A program made the position numbers and the translations under genes. The notes below the pieces were generated by a model. It was not told the DNA's origin and did no database searches. It saw only the letters and a list, made by a program, of their open reading frames with translations. Positions 43,175-54,147 of a stretch of DNA of 64,000 nt are shown piece by piece. Positions within the stretch are counted from its first letter, which is position 1. Every line of letters starts with the position of its first letter. Source of the stretch: Ctenosaura bakeri (Eukaryota; Chordata; Lepidosauria; Squamata; Iguanidae); contig CAOLHI010001315.1 of NCBI GenBank assembly GCA_948474755.1, forward strand, positions 62,001-126,000, in the 5' to 3' direction.

Positions 43175-44185
43175 GGAGAGAGGTGACTAGTGAGGTGCCA
43201 CAGGGTTCTGTCCTGGGCCCAGGGCTGTTCAATATTTTTATCAATGACTTGGATGAAGGAATAGAGGGCATGCTCATCAGATTTGCAGCTGACACCAAAT
43301 TGGGAGGGGTTGCTAATACGCCAGAGGACAGGATCAGAATTCAAAATGACCTGGACAGATTGGAGAGCTGGGCCAAGGCGAACAAAATGAAATTCAACAG
43401 AGAGAAGTGTAAGGTCCTACACTTAGGTAGAAAAAATGGAATACAGAAATATAGGATGGGGGACACGTGGTTGGATAGCAGGACATGTGAAAGGGATCTA
43501 GGAGTCTTCATAGACCACAAGCTGAACATGAGTCAGCAGTGTGATGCGGCAGCCACGAAAGCCAATGCAATTCTCGGCTGCATCAAGAGGAGTATGGTGT
43601 CTAGATCGAGGGAGGTACTGGTACCACTCTACTCTGCTTTGGTTAGACCCCATCTTGAATACTGAGTCCAGTTCTGGGCACCCCAATTCAAGAAGGACAT
43701 GGTCAAGCTGTAGCAAGTCCAGAGGAGGACGACCAAAATGGTGAGAGGCCGGGAAGCCATGAAGCCCTATGAGTATAGACTTAGAGAGCTGGGTATGTTT
43801 AGTCTGCAGAAGAGAAGGTTAAGAGGGGACATGATAGCCATGTTTAAATATCTGAAGGGATGCCATGTAGAGGAAGGAGAGGGCTTGTTTTCTGCTGCTC
43901 CAGAGACCAGGACAAGGAGCAATGGATTCAAGCTGCAGGAAAGGAGATTCCACCTGAACCTCAGGAAGAACTTCCCGACAGTCAGGGCTGTCTGGCAGTG
44001 GAATGTGCTGCCTCCATGGAGTGTGGTGGAGTCTCCTCCTTCCTTGGAGGGTTTCTAAGCAGAGGCTGGATGGCCATCTGTCGGGAGTGCTTTGAGGGTT
44101 TTCCTGCATGGCTGAAGGGGGTTGGACTGGATGGCCTCTGGTGTCTCTTCCAACTCTACATTTCTATGATTCTATGATTCCAGTA
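43175..44185 (+). mobile_element. CR1 LINE with reverse-transcriptase region, longest copy
   Basis: About 1 kb. Frame 43183-43665 encodes PQGSVLGPGLFNIFINDL (RT motif), FAADTKLGG, WAKANKMKFNREKCKVLHLG and ERDLGVFIDHKLNMSQQCD. It stops at TGA where sister copies read TGT (CVQFW). The rest continues in another frame from 43738. The catalytic FADD is FAAD here, so one essential Asp is lost. Inactive, 5' truncated. Confidence 0.92.
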
Positions 44186-44304
44186 AGTTCTGTTCTTTCA
44201 TGATATGTCCAAAATGTGGTAGCCTCATTTTGGTCATTTTGTCTTTGAGGGAGTGTTCAGGCTCGATTTGTTCTCAGTCAGAGGAAAAGAAAGGAGGCAA
44301 AAGT

Positions 44305-44410
44305 GAGAACCAGCATGATGTAGTGGTTTGAGTGTTGGGACCCTGGAGACCATAAGGCTCACTTTAGGGTTGCCATAAATTGGGGACAACTTGATGGCAC
44401 ACAACAGTTA
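44305..44410 (+). repeat. Sauria-type SINE, internally deleted
   Basis: AGCATGATGTAGTGGTTTGA then a direct jump to TTAGGGTTGCCATAAATTGG and GATGGCACACAACA. Confidence 0.75.
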
Positions 44411-44511
44411 ATGTATCTGCAAGTGCTCAGTGGGTGGCTTTTATTTTATTTTTATTTTAAAGCAAGCCCAGTGTGTTTTGACCTACGTGTATATTTCAAT
44501 GGTCTCCTCCA

Positions 44512-45560
44512 GGAAATACATAAAAACAAATACAGATAAAAAGTCAAATTAAAAATCAAAAGGACAACATTTAATTATACCATTACATCTACCTTAAAAA
44601 AATCTAATAAATATATTCAAAGGATTAGATACAAAAATGCAAGAAAATACGGAAGAATATTCTTAGATATGGTAACTGCCACCAGCACAATTTATGCTAA
44701 AAAAAAATGGACAGATACAAAAATTCCATCAGAAGAAAGAACGGTGAATCATATTATATGACATATATCAAATGGACAAACTGACTACATTGTTAAATAA
44801 TCAAAATCAAAAAGAAAAAGGTCAAGACTGGGGTAGCATAATGCAATTACGGGAAAAGAAATGGGGAAATTGAGCAACTGGAAGACTTTAAATCTTTGAA
44901 GTCGAGGATAATGTTCAATAACAATTTATTTTCTAAAGTTATATCATGTGAGCCATAAAATATCAGCATATCTACAAATAACATAAGAATCAAGCATAAC
45001 TGTAAAATATAGAATAATGTTTAATAATGTTTGGATATGGGATACAAGATAGCAGACTTTAACATAGATAAATATATGTTATATGAATAGTGATATAGCT
45101 ATGGTGAGAAATGGAATACGTAACATCTCAAAGCCATTTCCACACTAGACTTTATAGCACTGTGATTCCACTTGAAACATCCTATGGAATCCTGGGGTTT
45201 GCAGTTTCGGGAAGGGCCGGCTGGCCCCTCCCAAAACTGCAAACCCCAGGATTCCATAGGATGTTTCAAGTGGAATCATAGCGCTATAAAAGTCGAGTGC
45301 AGAAATGCCCTTAAATGAGATACAAGGGTATTTTGGTATACCAAAACATTTAACAGATAGATAATTACATTGTTCTGTTATATTTTTATACTTCTATATT
45401 GATGCATGAGTAACATGTATTTTGTAAATCTTTTATTTTAAAATAATAAAAAAGCAAAAAAGTGATAGGAAAAAGAACTACATAAAAACATAGAAAAGTC
45501 AGATTTAAAATCAAAAGGGCAACAAGTATTTATACCATTGTATCTACATAAAGCATCACA
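44512..45560 (+). mobile_element. L1 3' fragment flanked by ~85-bp direct repeats
   Basis: L1 ORF2 end (frame near 44666 with TSTIYAKKKWTDTKIPSEER) and its A/T-rich 3' region to about 45455. The flanks 44512-44605 and 45467-45557 are imperfect direct repeats (AAAAACAAATACAG / AAAAACATAGAAAA ... ATACCATTACATCTAC / ATACCATTGTATCTAC). An M1 copy is nested at 45132-45310. Confidence 0.6.
45132..45310. mobile_element. M1 MITE nested in L1 sequence
   Basis: 179-base palindrome; ends AGCCATTTCCACAC and GTGCAGAAATGCCC. Confidence 0.85.
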
Positions 45561-46295
45561 ATACATTTTTCAATTGCTTAAAGCCTATACATGCCAGTGT
45601 GCTTTCTAGCGGCAGCAATTTCTGGATGTGAAAATCTCATTCCATTTGCTGGATTTTCAAGAAATTAGAGAAGGCACTTGAAGGAGGACACTATTGAAAT
45701 ATATACATAGGCTGAAACATGTTGGGTATGTTTTAAAACAAAAACCCATCCATGGAACCCTTGGAGACATAGCTTTCCCCTTTCCCTACAGATACATTTG
45801 GGTACTTTCCAACATTTGCATCTTCTGACTTGTCTCCATCCCAATTTATTTGTCCTTTTGGTGGTTCATCATATCCAAAGAACTATCCTCCAGCACCATT
45901 TTTCAGGGGAGCTTATTTTCTTCTTGACTGCATTTTTTTCAATTTTCACATTCCCACACCGAACGTTGACCAACGTGCCACACCTATTTTGGAAATACTT
46001 TCTTTAAAGTTCAGACTAAAACCCAAAGCAGATTCACCAGCTTTCACTGTGTGGCAGAGATGTCAGAGAAAGAATTCCTCATAGATGGAATCTTTGACCT
46101 GAATCAGACCTCACCTGGAATACTGTGTCCAGGTGTACTGTACACATTTTTCGCATCAATCCCCGTGAATCAAGTGGCACGTTGAAGGCACCGACAAAGC
46201 ATCTGAATCATTACACTTTGCAGACTTATACTTAAGCAATATAGACTCCTTCTCATGGCCAAAAAAGTACAACCACACATGCAAGGGAAACAATG

Positions 46296-46770
46296 GGGCT
46301 TTCTGCCCTATCTTATTCTAGTGCTATTATTCCACTTTCAACCTCCTGTGGAATTCGGGGCTTTGTAGTTTCCTAAGGCCCAAGAGCCCTTTGGCTGAGA
46401 ATCCTGAATGCCCTTCATAGAATCATAGAATCATAGAAATGTTCAAATATTTAAACATGGCTCTCATGTCCCCTCTTAACCTTCTCTTCTGCAGACTAAA
46501 CATCCCCAGTTCTCTAAGTCTATCCTCATAGGGCTTCATGGCTTCCAGGCCTCTCACCATTTTGGTCGCCCTCCTCTGGACTTGCTCCAGCTTGACCATG
46601 TCCTCCCTGAATTGGGGTGCCCAGAACTGGACACAGTATTCAAGATGGGGTCTAACCAAAGCAGAGTTGAGTGGTCCCTCCCTAAACTGCAAACCCCAGG
46701 ATTCCATGGGATGCTAAAAGTGGAATAATAGCACTATGACAGTGTATTGTAGAAAGGCTTCAAGTGTGTG
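46296..46770. mobile_element. M1-like MITE interrupted by CR1
   Basis: Left arm 46296-46412 (TAGTGCTATTATTCCACTTT ...) and right arm 46675-46765 (CTCCCTAAACTGCAAACCCC ... AGTGTATTGTAGAAAGGC). Between them is a minus-strand CR1 fragment 46413-46674. Confidence 0.7.
46413..46674 (-). mobile_element. CR1 LINE fragment nested in an M1-like element
   Basis: Minus strand encodes [20 protein letters not shown] to [20 protein letters not shown]; the tail side is ATAGAATCATAGAATCATAG. Confidence 0.85.
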
Positions 46771-46871
46771 TAATGGAAGCCAAATTTTATGAGGAAAGGC
46801 ATAGGGAACTGGGTCTCAATAGCTTGGACAAGAGAAGCCTGAGGCCCTTTCCGCAGAACCCTCCCATCCAT

Positions 46872-47207
46872 TTGAAGGGATGCCATGTAGAGGAAGGAGA
46901 GGGCTTGTTTTCTGCTGCTCCAGAGACCAGGACAAGGAGCAATGGATTCAAGCTGCAGGAAAGGAGATTCCACCTGAACCTCAGGAAGAACTTCCTGATG
47001 GTCAGGGCTGTCCGGCAGTGGAATCTGCGGTTGCCTCCATAGAGTGTGGTCGAGTCTCCTCCTTCTTTGGTGGTTTTTAAGCAGAGGCTGGATGTCCATC
47101 TGTCAAAGGGAGTGCTTTGAGGGTGTTCCTGCATGGCAGGGGGTTGGACTGGATGGCCCCTGGGGTCTCTTCCAACTCTACATTTCTATGATTCTATGAT
47201 TCTATGA
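46872..47207 (+). mobile_element. CR1 LINE 3' fragment
   Basis: [20 protein letters not shown] to RLDVHLSKG; tail CTATGATTCTATGATTCTAT. Confidence 0.9.
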
Positions 47208-47209
47208 TC

Positions 47210-47595
47210 CCACCACGGAGATGGGAGAAGGACAGGACCGTGATAACACTTCTGCATGGTGTTGTCACAGTCCTGCCCTTCTCCCGTCCCCAGGCAGTGT
47301 GATCATGGGTTAAACCATTGGTTGGTTTTTGCTGTCAATAACCCATGATCGTACCACCACCCTGCACCTCCCTGTCCTGTGGAAGGGTAGGAAGCATGAT
47401 GGCAGCACTTCCTCCCCCAGCGCAGCCTGAGAAAGTTCCTGGCTGTGCTGCAGAAGGAAGCAATGTGTCCACTGTGCTCCCTTCTGTGCAGTCCTGTGAG
47501 GAGAGGAGCTCTGCCATTATGCTCCCTTCCTGGGAGAGCCTCTGCTGGAATCACCACCAAATGCTGCTGGAAGAAGGTAAGCTGCAGAAAGGGCC
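47210..47595. mobile_element. M2 element
   Basis: Left end weak (near GATCCCACCACGGAGATGGG), right end GCTGCAGAAAGGGCC at 47595. The interior matches 63136-63559 (GATGTTGTC..CCC..CTCCCGTC, GGTTTT..CTGTCAATAACC). No duplication identified. Confidence 0.6.
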
Positions 47596-47599
47596 TGAG

Positions 47600-47955
47600 A
47601 GATGATATGATAGAGCTGTATTGAAATATCTGAAGGGACTTCATGTAGAAGATGGAGCAATATTGTTTCCTGCTGCTCCAGAGACTAGGTGACAATGGAG
47701 CCATGGCTTCCAACTACAGAAAAAGAGATTCCACCTAAACCTTAGGAAGAACTTCCTGAGGGTGAGATCAGTCTGACAGTAGTCAAGTGCTGCCCCAGTG
47801 GAATATGGTGGAGTCTCCTTCTTTGGAGGTTTTTAACCAGAGGATGGTTGGTCATCTGTTGGGAGTGCTTGGATTGTGTCTTCCTGCATGGCAAAAGGGG
47901 GCTGGACTGGATGGCCCCTGGGGATCTCCTCCAGTTCTAGGAGTCTATGATTCAA
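47600..47955 (+). mobile_element. CR1 LINE 3' fragment
   Basis: GAGAGATGATATGATAGAGC through [13 protein letters not shown] sequence to CTAGGAGTCTATGATTC; immediately follows the M2 end. Confidence 0.8.
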
Positions 47956-48714
47956 ACGTTGCAGCTTCAAGCAGAACATTATACATCCAAAAAGACAAAA
48001 CAAAAGAATGTTTCACCATCATCATGAGAAGCTTTTTCTTCCCCCAGTGCTCAGATTCTCTGGGGGTGGGGAGATCTATCTCCTCTGACTGGGACACTGA
48101 GGTCAGGGACTGGCGAAGTTATTTTTTCAGACTGCAACACCCCAAATCCCCCAGTCAGCGTGGTAACTGACATGCTGGCTGGTAGACTGTTGGAAGTGTA
48201 GTCACAAGGGATTAATTTTTCCACGCATGGCGTGAGTCTGACGGGTATGCTGCTGCCAAGAAAGGTTCTTGGTCTTTGAGGACAACGTTCACCCAGAATA
48301 GATAAGATTAAGGAGGAACGTGATCTCCTGACATTTTGAGGTCTGCCATATGGGAAAAGAGAAATGGTATCCATTAGCACCAGACAGAGGAAGACAAAAG
48401 GAGCATTATGAAGCTACGGAAAGGATTTGTGTGATGCAGTCATTTCAGTCCCACGTCACCACAAGAAGGATGTTGACACACTGGATGGCGTCCAGAGGAA
48501 TGTGTCACAAAGGCAACCGTAGCTGGAAAGCTGGTCATCAGGTGCAGAAAGGTGCTCCTGGCAATGCTTTGTCCTAAAGAAAATAAGATTAGAAATAGGG
48601 TAGCAGGGGAAGACATCTTCATTGTCCTTGCACATTCAGAAGCTATCAGGAGGAAGAACACTAGTCTGTGATAAGGAGGTGAATTGGTGAGCTCAAATTA
48701 TGGGGAAGAGGAGA

Positions 48715-49320
48715 AACGGTAATGGTACCAATCTAATCTGCATTGGTTCAGCCTCATTTGGAATCCTGTGTCCAGTTCTGGGCACCTCATTTCAAGAAAG
48801 ATATCAACAAGCTTGAATGTGTCCAGAGGAAGGCGATCAAAATGGTGGAGGGTCTGGAAGCCATGAAGCCCTATGAGGAGCAGCTTGGGGAGATGGGGAG
48901 GTTTAGGTCTGCAGAAGAGAAGGTTAAGAGGGGACACGAGAGCCATATTTAAATATTTGAAGGGATGTCATGTTGAGAAGGGAGCGGGCTTGTTTTCTGT
49001 TGTTCCAGAGACCAGGACAAGGAGCAATGAATTCAAGCTGCAGGAAAGAAGGTTCCACCTGAACCTCAAGAAGAACTTCCTGATGGTCAGAGGTGTCCAG
49101 CAGGAATCTGCTGCCTCCATGGAGTGTGGTGCAGTCTCCTTCTTTGGAAATTTTGCAACAGAGGCTGAATGGCCATCTGTCAGGAGTGCTTCAATTGTGT
49201 CTTCCTGAATGGCAGAAGGGGTTGGACTGGATCACCCTTGGGAGTGCTTTGATGTGTGTTCCTGCTTGGCAGGGGGTTGGACTGGATGGCCCCTGGGGTC
49301 TCTTCCAACTTATGATTCGA
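48715..49320 (+). mobile_element. CR1 LINE 3' part
   Basis: [20 protein letters not shown] ... then frameshifted [20 protein letters not shown] and RFHLNLKKNFLMVRG. The C-terminal end is partly duplicated (two copies of the GGACTGGAT segment at 49225 and 49275). Confidence 0.88.
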
Positions 49321-49324
49321 AGCA

Positions 49325-50270
49325 GGGAGGGGAGAAGAAACATATTATTAGTCACAGGTTTAGGACAGATGAGAGTGGATGAACTACATTTCCAAAGGAG
49401 ATGAGGGCAGTAATCTCTTGCAGAAGTTTTGGGTATGAGGAGGGTGAACATTGGAAACTGTCTGTTTCACTAGTTGTGGTTTCTGTAGCAGGCAGTGGAA
49501 GCCTAGCTCACTCTGTAGAGACAGATAAGAAAGTTTCTGTCATAGAATACCTGGGAAACCTTTCCTTGGTTAGAAGAGGACCATCTTCTCCCCTTTTGCC
49601 TGTGGAAGTATCAGCACTTTCAGAACAAAAGAGTGAAGATACTTAAAGACCAAGAAAAAACAGCCCAGCAGCCTGGCCCTGAGGGGGAGCACTTGGCCAT
49701 AATCCACCCTAGAATCTTAATCCATAGGAGCAGTGTCCGGTTCATGGTGTGGACCCCAGAGAACGACAGCTTCAAGGAAAGCTTCTGTCAACTGTAAAGG
49801 GGTGTGAGCTAACTTTGCCTTAGGTTTTATTGCTGCATCCCTGTTAAGACCTTCATGTAATAAATAACCCATCATTCCGATGCCCACTTGACCCTCTTTC
49901 ATTCTGACAACTGCTCAAATGCTTACTGGGCCTGGGAATTGAGTAGATCAGGGCCCCAAATCATAACAAGAAAGATGAGTGGTAGATTCAGATGTGGAGC
50001 TACCATTCCTTCCAAAACCACCTCCTGAGCAGGCCATGGAGAGAAAGAAGAAGGATCCTTGAGGGTCTCGGGACTGGCAGGGGAACCTGATGACTCCCAT
50101 GCCAGGGTGGCAGCGAATCTGTTCTAGATTGAACACTGAGGAAGCTGTCCAAGGGGCTGGATCATCTCTCACTCAAACAGGTTCAGCACCTTGGAGAGCT
50201 CCCTTTAAATCCAGAGTGGAGTCACCGCCCCTTCATTGAAGGACCAGCAGAATAGCTCAGCGATGCTTAC
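49325..50270. other. Region without recognised genes, next to gene B exon 9
   Basis: Open frames on both strands are short, and none has splice sites that fit a BPIF exon. I saw no repeat family that I can name. Confidence 0.4.
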
Positions 50271-50324
50271 CCAACTGGCCTCTTCGAGGAGCACATCAGG
50301 AAGATTTTGGGCTGCCCATCGATC
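50271..50324 (-). CDS. Gene B exon equivalent to A exon 9
   Basis: 54 bases, phase 0-0, encoding [18 protein letters not shown]. The acceptor used is TTGTAG, five bases below a competing CTCTCCAG that would break the frame. Equal length and phase to A exon 9 are the main support; residue similarity is low. Confidence 0.6.
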
Positions 50325-53300
50325 CTACAACTGGAGAGAAGCGAGAAGACGAATGGCTTCTGGTTTTTCAGCTGCCCCCTCAGTATTGTCATGCCCTTGC
50401 CCCAGGACCCAGACAGGTCCCTTCCCAGCAGCCACACCCAGAAACATGAAAAGGCAGCCCTTACAGCAGTCAGTGCAGGAGGGAAAGGGAGAGCCCAGAC
50501 CTCGGGCAGTGCTTATATGGGAAGTGTCAGGAACCGAAATCACACACATAAATGTAACAGTGCTAATACACTATTTATTAGGAGTGTGATGCATTGTACA
50601 GGACTTCAGTGAGTGAACTGAAACCAATTAGCACCAAACATTAGAGGCAAAAAATTCTCTTCCCACAGCAAGAGACTTTGGAAGGGGCCAGCTTAGGCTG
50701 GTAGTTCTTATCTGTGCTGCATTCCTAGCTTTGTTGATCTAACAGTCTCTGGTTTCCATCCTTGGTTACAAGCAAGCAGCTAATTAACTACTACTACATG
50801 TCCCATACTGAAACACGGAGGGCTACCCAACAAGAAGGAGTCATGAATTAGGACACAGCTGGCCAGGAGGCTGAGACTATAGAATCAGAGGCCTTGACAA
50901 CAGAAGGTTGCTGGAAGCTACTGGCACTCTTGATGGTGACAACCGTGGTGCTTCTTGCATCCTCTACGTGTACACTTTGGACCCTGGGCCTTGACACTTC
51001 ACTCGGATTCTTGGTTTGGCTTTTGGACTATTCCCTTTCTGGGCTGGCTGCCGTTATCTCACTAATTAGGCAGCTGGCGAACCTTGGTGGACTGCAAAAC
51101 CCAGCACCACAACCATCCCACCCCTCCTATCCCTGTTCCTGAAGCACAGCTGACCCAGAGATGGAATTCTTCTCAAAGTTTCTTCTCAAAGGCAGCAATG
51201 AGTAATTTCAGCCATTTTCTTCCCACTGTGAGAAAGTGTTCCAAAACCACACAGTTTTTGAAGGCTCTTTCCAATTCAGGATTTATTTGTATATAAAATT
51301 TGTATGTGGTTGCTTTGTCCAGAAAACAGCATCTCCTATGTAGGAAACAGCATTTTCTGCATGGGAAACTATATTTCAGTGCAGAAATATCAACCGCTGT
51401 GTAGAAAATGCTGCGTTCTAGGCAACTCAAGCATGTACAAATTTCATGCAGAACAAATTCTGAATTGGAAAGAGCCTACAAAAAATTCAAAATCAAGCAT
51501 TTTCTGTACAGAAAACCACATTTTATGTGCAGGAATTGGCAATTAATTTATTTATTAAAGGCTTTTGGAGACTAGGATTCAAACTCCCACTCAGACCTTG
51601 GGTGACCTTAGGTAAGTCCCACTCTCTCAACCTCAGAGAAATGCAAAGACAACCTTCCTCTGAACAAATTTTGGCAAAAAACCCAACCCTGTGATGGGTT
51701 CACTTAGGGTTGAAGGGACACAACAACATAGTGCCACTGACAGGGTGAAGTTCTTTCCTGCCTTCATGTCTCTCCCCTTTGAAAACTGACTTATGGTGAC
51801 CCCAAGGTGAGCCTATCGTGTGGGTTTTCTTGGCGAGATTTGTTGCCTTTGCCTTTCTCTGAGGCTGAGAGAGTGTGACTTGCCTGAGAATGTGCCTTGC
51901 CCCAAGCTGAACCTATCGGAGGGGGGGTTTCTTGGCAAGATTTGTTGCTGTTGAGGTCCAGCAGGAAGATTGTATGGACCTTCTATGAGGACTCCGTGGA
52001 CACCTAGCAGACCAGGGATCCCAGGTGAAGAACCACTGCTGTAGGAGAAGAAATGGAACTTACATTTGAGAAGCCACTCCAGGAAGACTGTGGGAAAAGG
52101 CTTGTCCTAAAGGAAGGGAAGAAGGAGACTGAGATTTCATGTGATAAGGACAATGACGCATCCATGCAATTCTATTTCCATTTGTTTCCTCTATGTATTT
52201 TTTTTCCAGATTCACAAAGTCACTGAACTGAAGGCAGAACCTTTTTTCCAAAAAATGGATATCTATCACCATTCTCATCTATCACATGAGATCTGTTTTC
52301 TCATGTTTTCACAGTAAGACCAAAACTTCTTTCTATACATTCAAGCCAAAAAGGAAAAAAAATGGGGGGAGCTATTTAGGAAGTTCCCCACCAGATGGCT
52401 GATGTTCAGTTTATTTGTTAAGTGCCCCTGGGGTCCGCAACGACCAAGAAATTCTTCTGCACAGAAAACAAAAAAAAGTTCAGTCTAAAGTTCCAAAAAA
52501 CTTGCTTTTGATGTAAAAGAATGTGCAAAGTTTGCACAGAATAAGTCCTGCACTCTGAATAGCCTTTGAAAACTGAAGTTGTTGAAGACTCTCTTGCTTT
52601 GAGAATGAAATTAAAGAGGAACTACATCACTAGTCTCCAATTCTGTTGTTAATTCCAGCTAGAGTAGTTTAATTCTATTTTAATGTTCCCTTTTTCTCTG
52701 TTTTTTAATTGCATTGTTCATTTAAATTGTGAGCTACTTCGGGAAAAAGTGGGATGATGGTGATGATATGTTGAATTTTCATTGTTGTTGTTGTTGTTGT
52801 TGTTGTTGTCAATTCATTTCTGACTTATGGCAATGCTAAGGCAACCCTGTCATGGGGGCCTCTGAGGCTGAGAGTGTGTGATCCAATGGATTTCCATGGC
52901 CGAGCAGGGAATCGAACCTTGCTCTCCAGGGTCATAGGGTGATGCCTCCAACCACTTCACCACACTGACTCTCAATAATAGAGTAGGCCCACTGAAGCAA
53001 TGGATTTTGTCTACATGTCAGCAATTCAAGGACGGGCTCAGTGGGTTTACTCTAGTCAGAACAAATCACTACGATTTAGGTGAAGAAGTTTAGCACATTT
53101 TTACTTGCTGGACTGCTTGAAACAAAAATTCCTGGTGACAAAATGAGCTTAGATTTTTTTTTTCCTCCCTAGGATTGTGTTTTTCCAGGTGGTCAAGAGG
53201 ATTTGGGGAGCTGCATCCAAACAAGCAACTCCAGCCAATGTGGACATGATCACACCTCTTGGTGTAAGTGCAGCCCTTCTCTTCTCAGAAAACCCTCTTA

Positions 53301-54111
53301 ACCGTCATGGGATTATCTATCTGTCTGTCTATCTGTCCATCCATCCATCCATCCATCCATCCATCCATCCATCCATCCATCTATCCACCCAGCCATCCAC
53401 CCACCCACCCATCCATCCATCCATCCATGCATCCATCCATCCATCCACCCATCCATCCATCTATCCATCCATCCATCCACCCATCCATCTATCCATCTAT
53501 CCATCTGTCCGTCCATCCATCCATCCACCCACCCACCCACACTTCTGCTCGGGGAAGGGGAAACACACAGGTGTATGCCCAAGAAAAAAAGAACAGGTAG
53601 GATAGAAGAGAGAAAATTCTTGCATTTAATATATTTAAGATACAGCCTTCCATCATTATCTTAATCCTTAATCCATAAAACTAGCTATCGTCAAGTCCCC
53701 CCCCCATATTTGCTTCTAAAATAAGAAATAACTGGGTCCCATTTTTTAACAAACTTATTGAGGGGGTCTCTCTTAATAATGTCGTTAGCTTATCCATTAT
53801 TACAGCAATTTTTTTTCAATCTCTGTTTTACACTGTGTGACAAAATAATTTTAAAAAATATTTGTTTCTAAATTGCCTGCAGGCTACAGTCAAAAATGCA
53901 CTTTCCATAGGCTGAAAGCTCTTGGACTTTTTTGCTGATAAGCATCGTCCTGCAGTATCTTGAGATCTAAAAAGAGGAGGAGGAGGAGGAGGAGGAGGAG
54001 GAAGGAGAGGAGGAGAGAGGGGGAGGAGGAGGAAGGGGGAAGAGGAAGGGGGAAGAGGAAGAGAGAAGAAGAAGGAAAGGGAAAAGGGAGGAAAGGGGGA
54101 GGAGGAGGAGG

Positions 54112-54147
<36 letters not shown>

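Noticed and set aside
49717..49902. Minus-strand 61-codon frame considered as a gene B exon
   Set aside because: No BPI-like pattern, and no donor in a phase compatible with exon 9.
50894..51142. Hydrophobic 82-codon plus-strand frame that looks like a membrane protein
   Set aside because: No splice or promoter context and no family recognised; likely chance or repeat-derived.
52062..52104. 43-base minus-strand exon-like stretch with good acceptor and GTAAGT donor
   Set aside because: Length 43 breaks the phase between gene B exons 7 and 9, and the residues do not resemble A exon 8.
53177..53605. Plus-strand exon-like start (polypyrimidine tract, AG, then an open frame) leading into the ATCC array
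   Set aside because: The frame is mostly a simple repeat; the first 35 codons match no BPIF exon and lie on the wrong strand.
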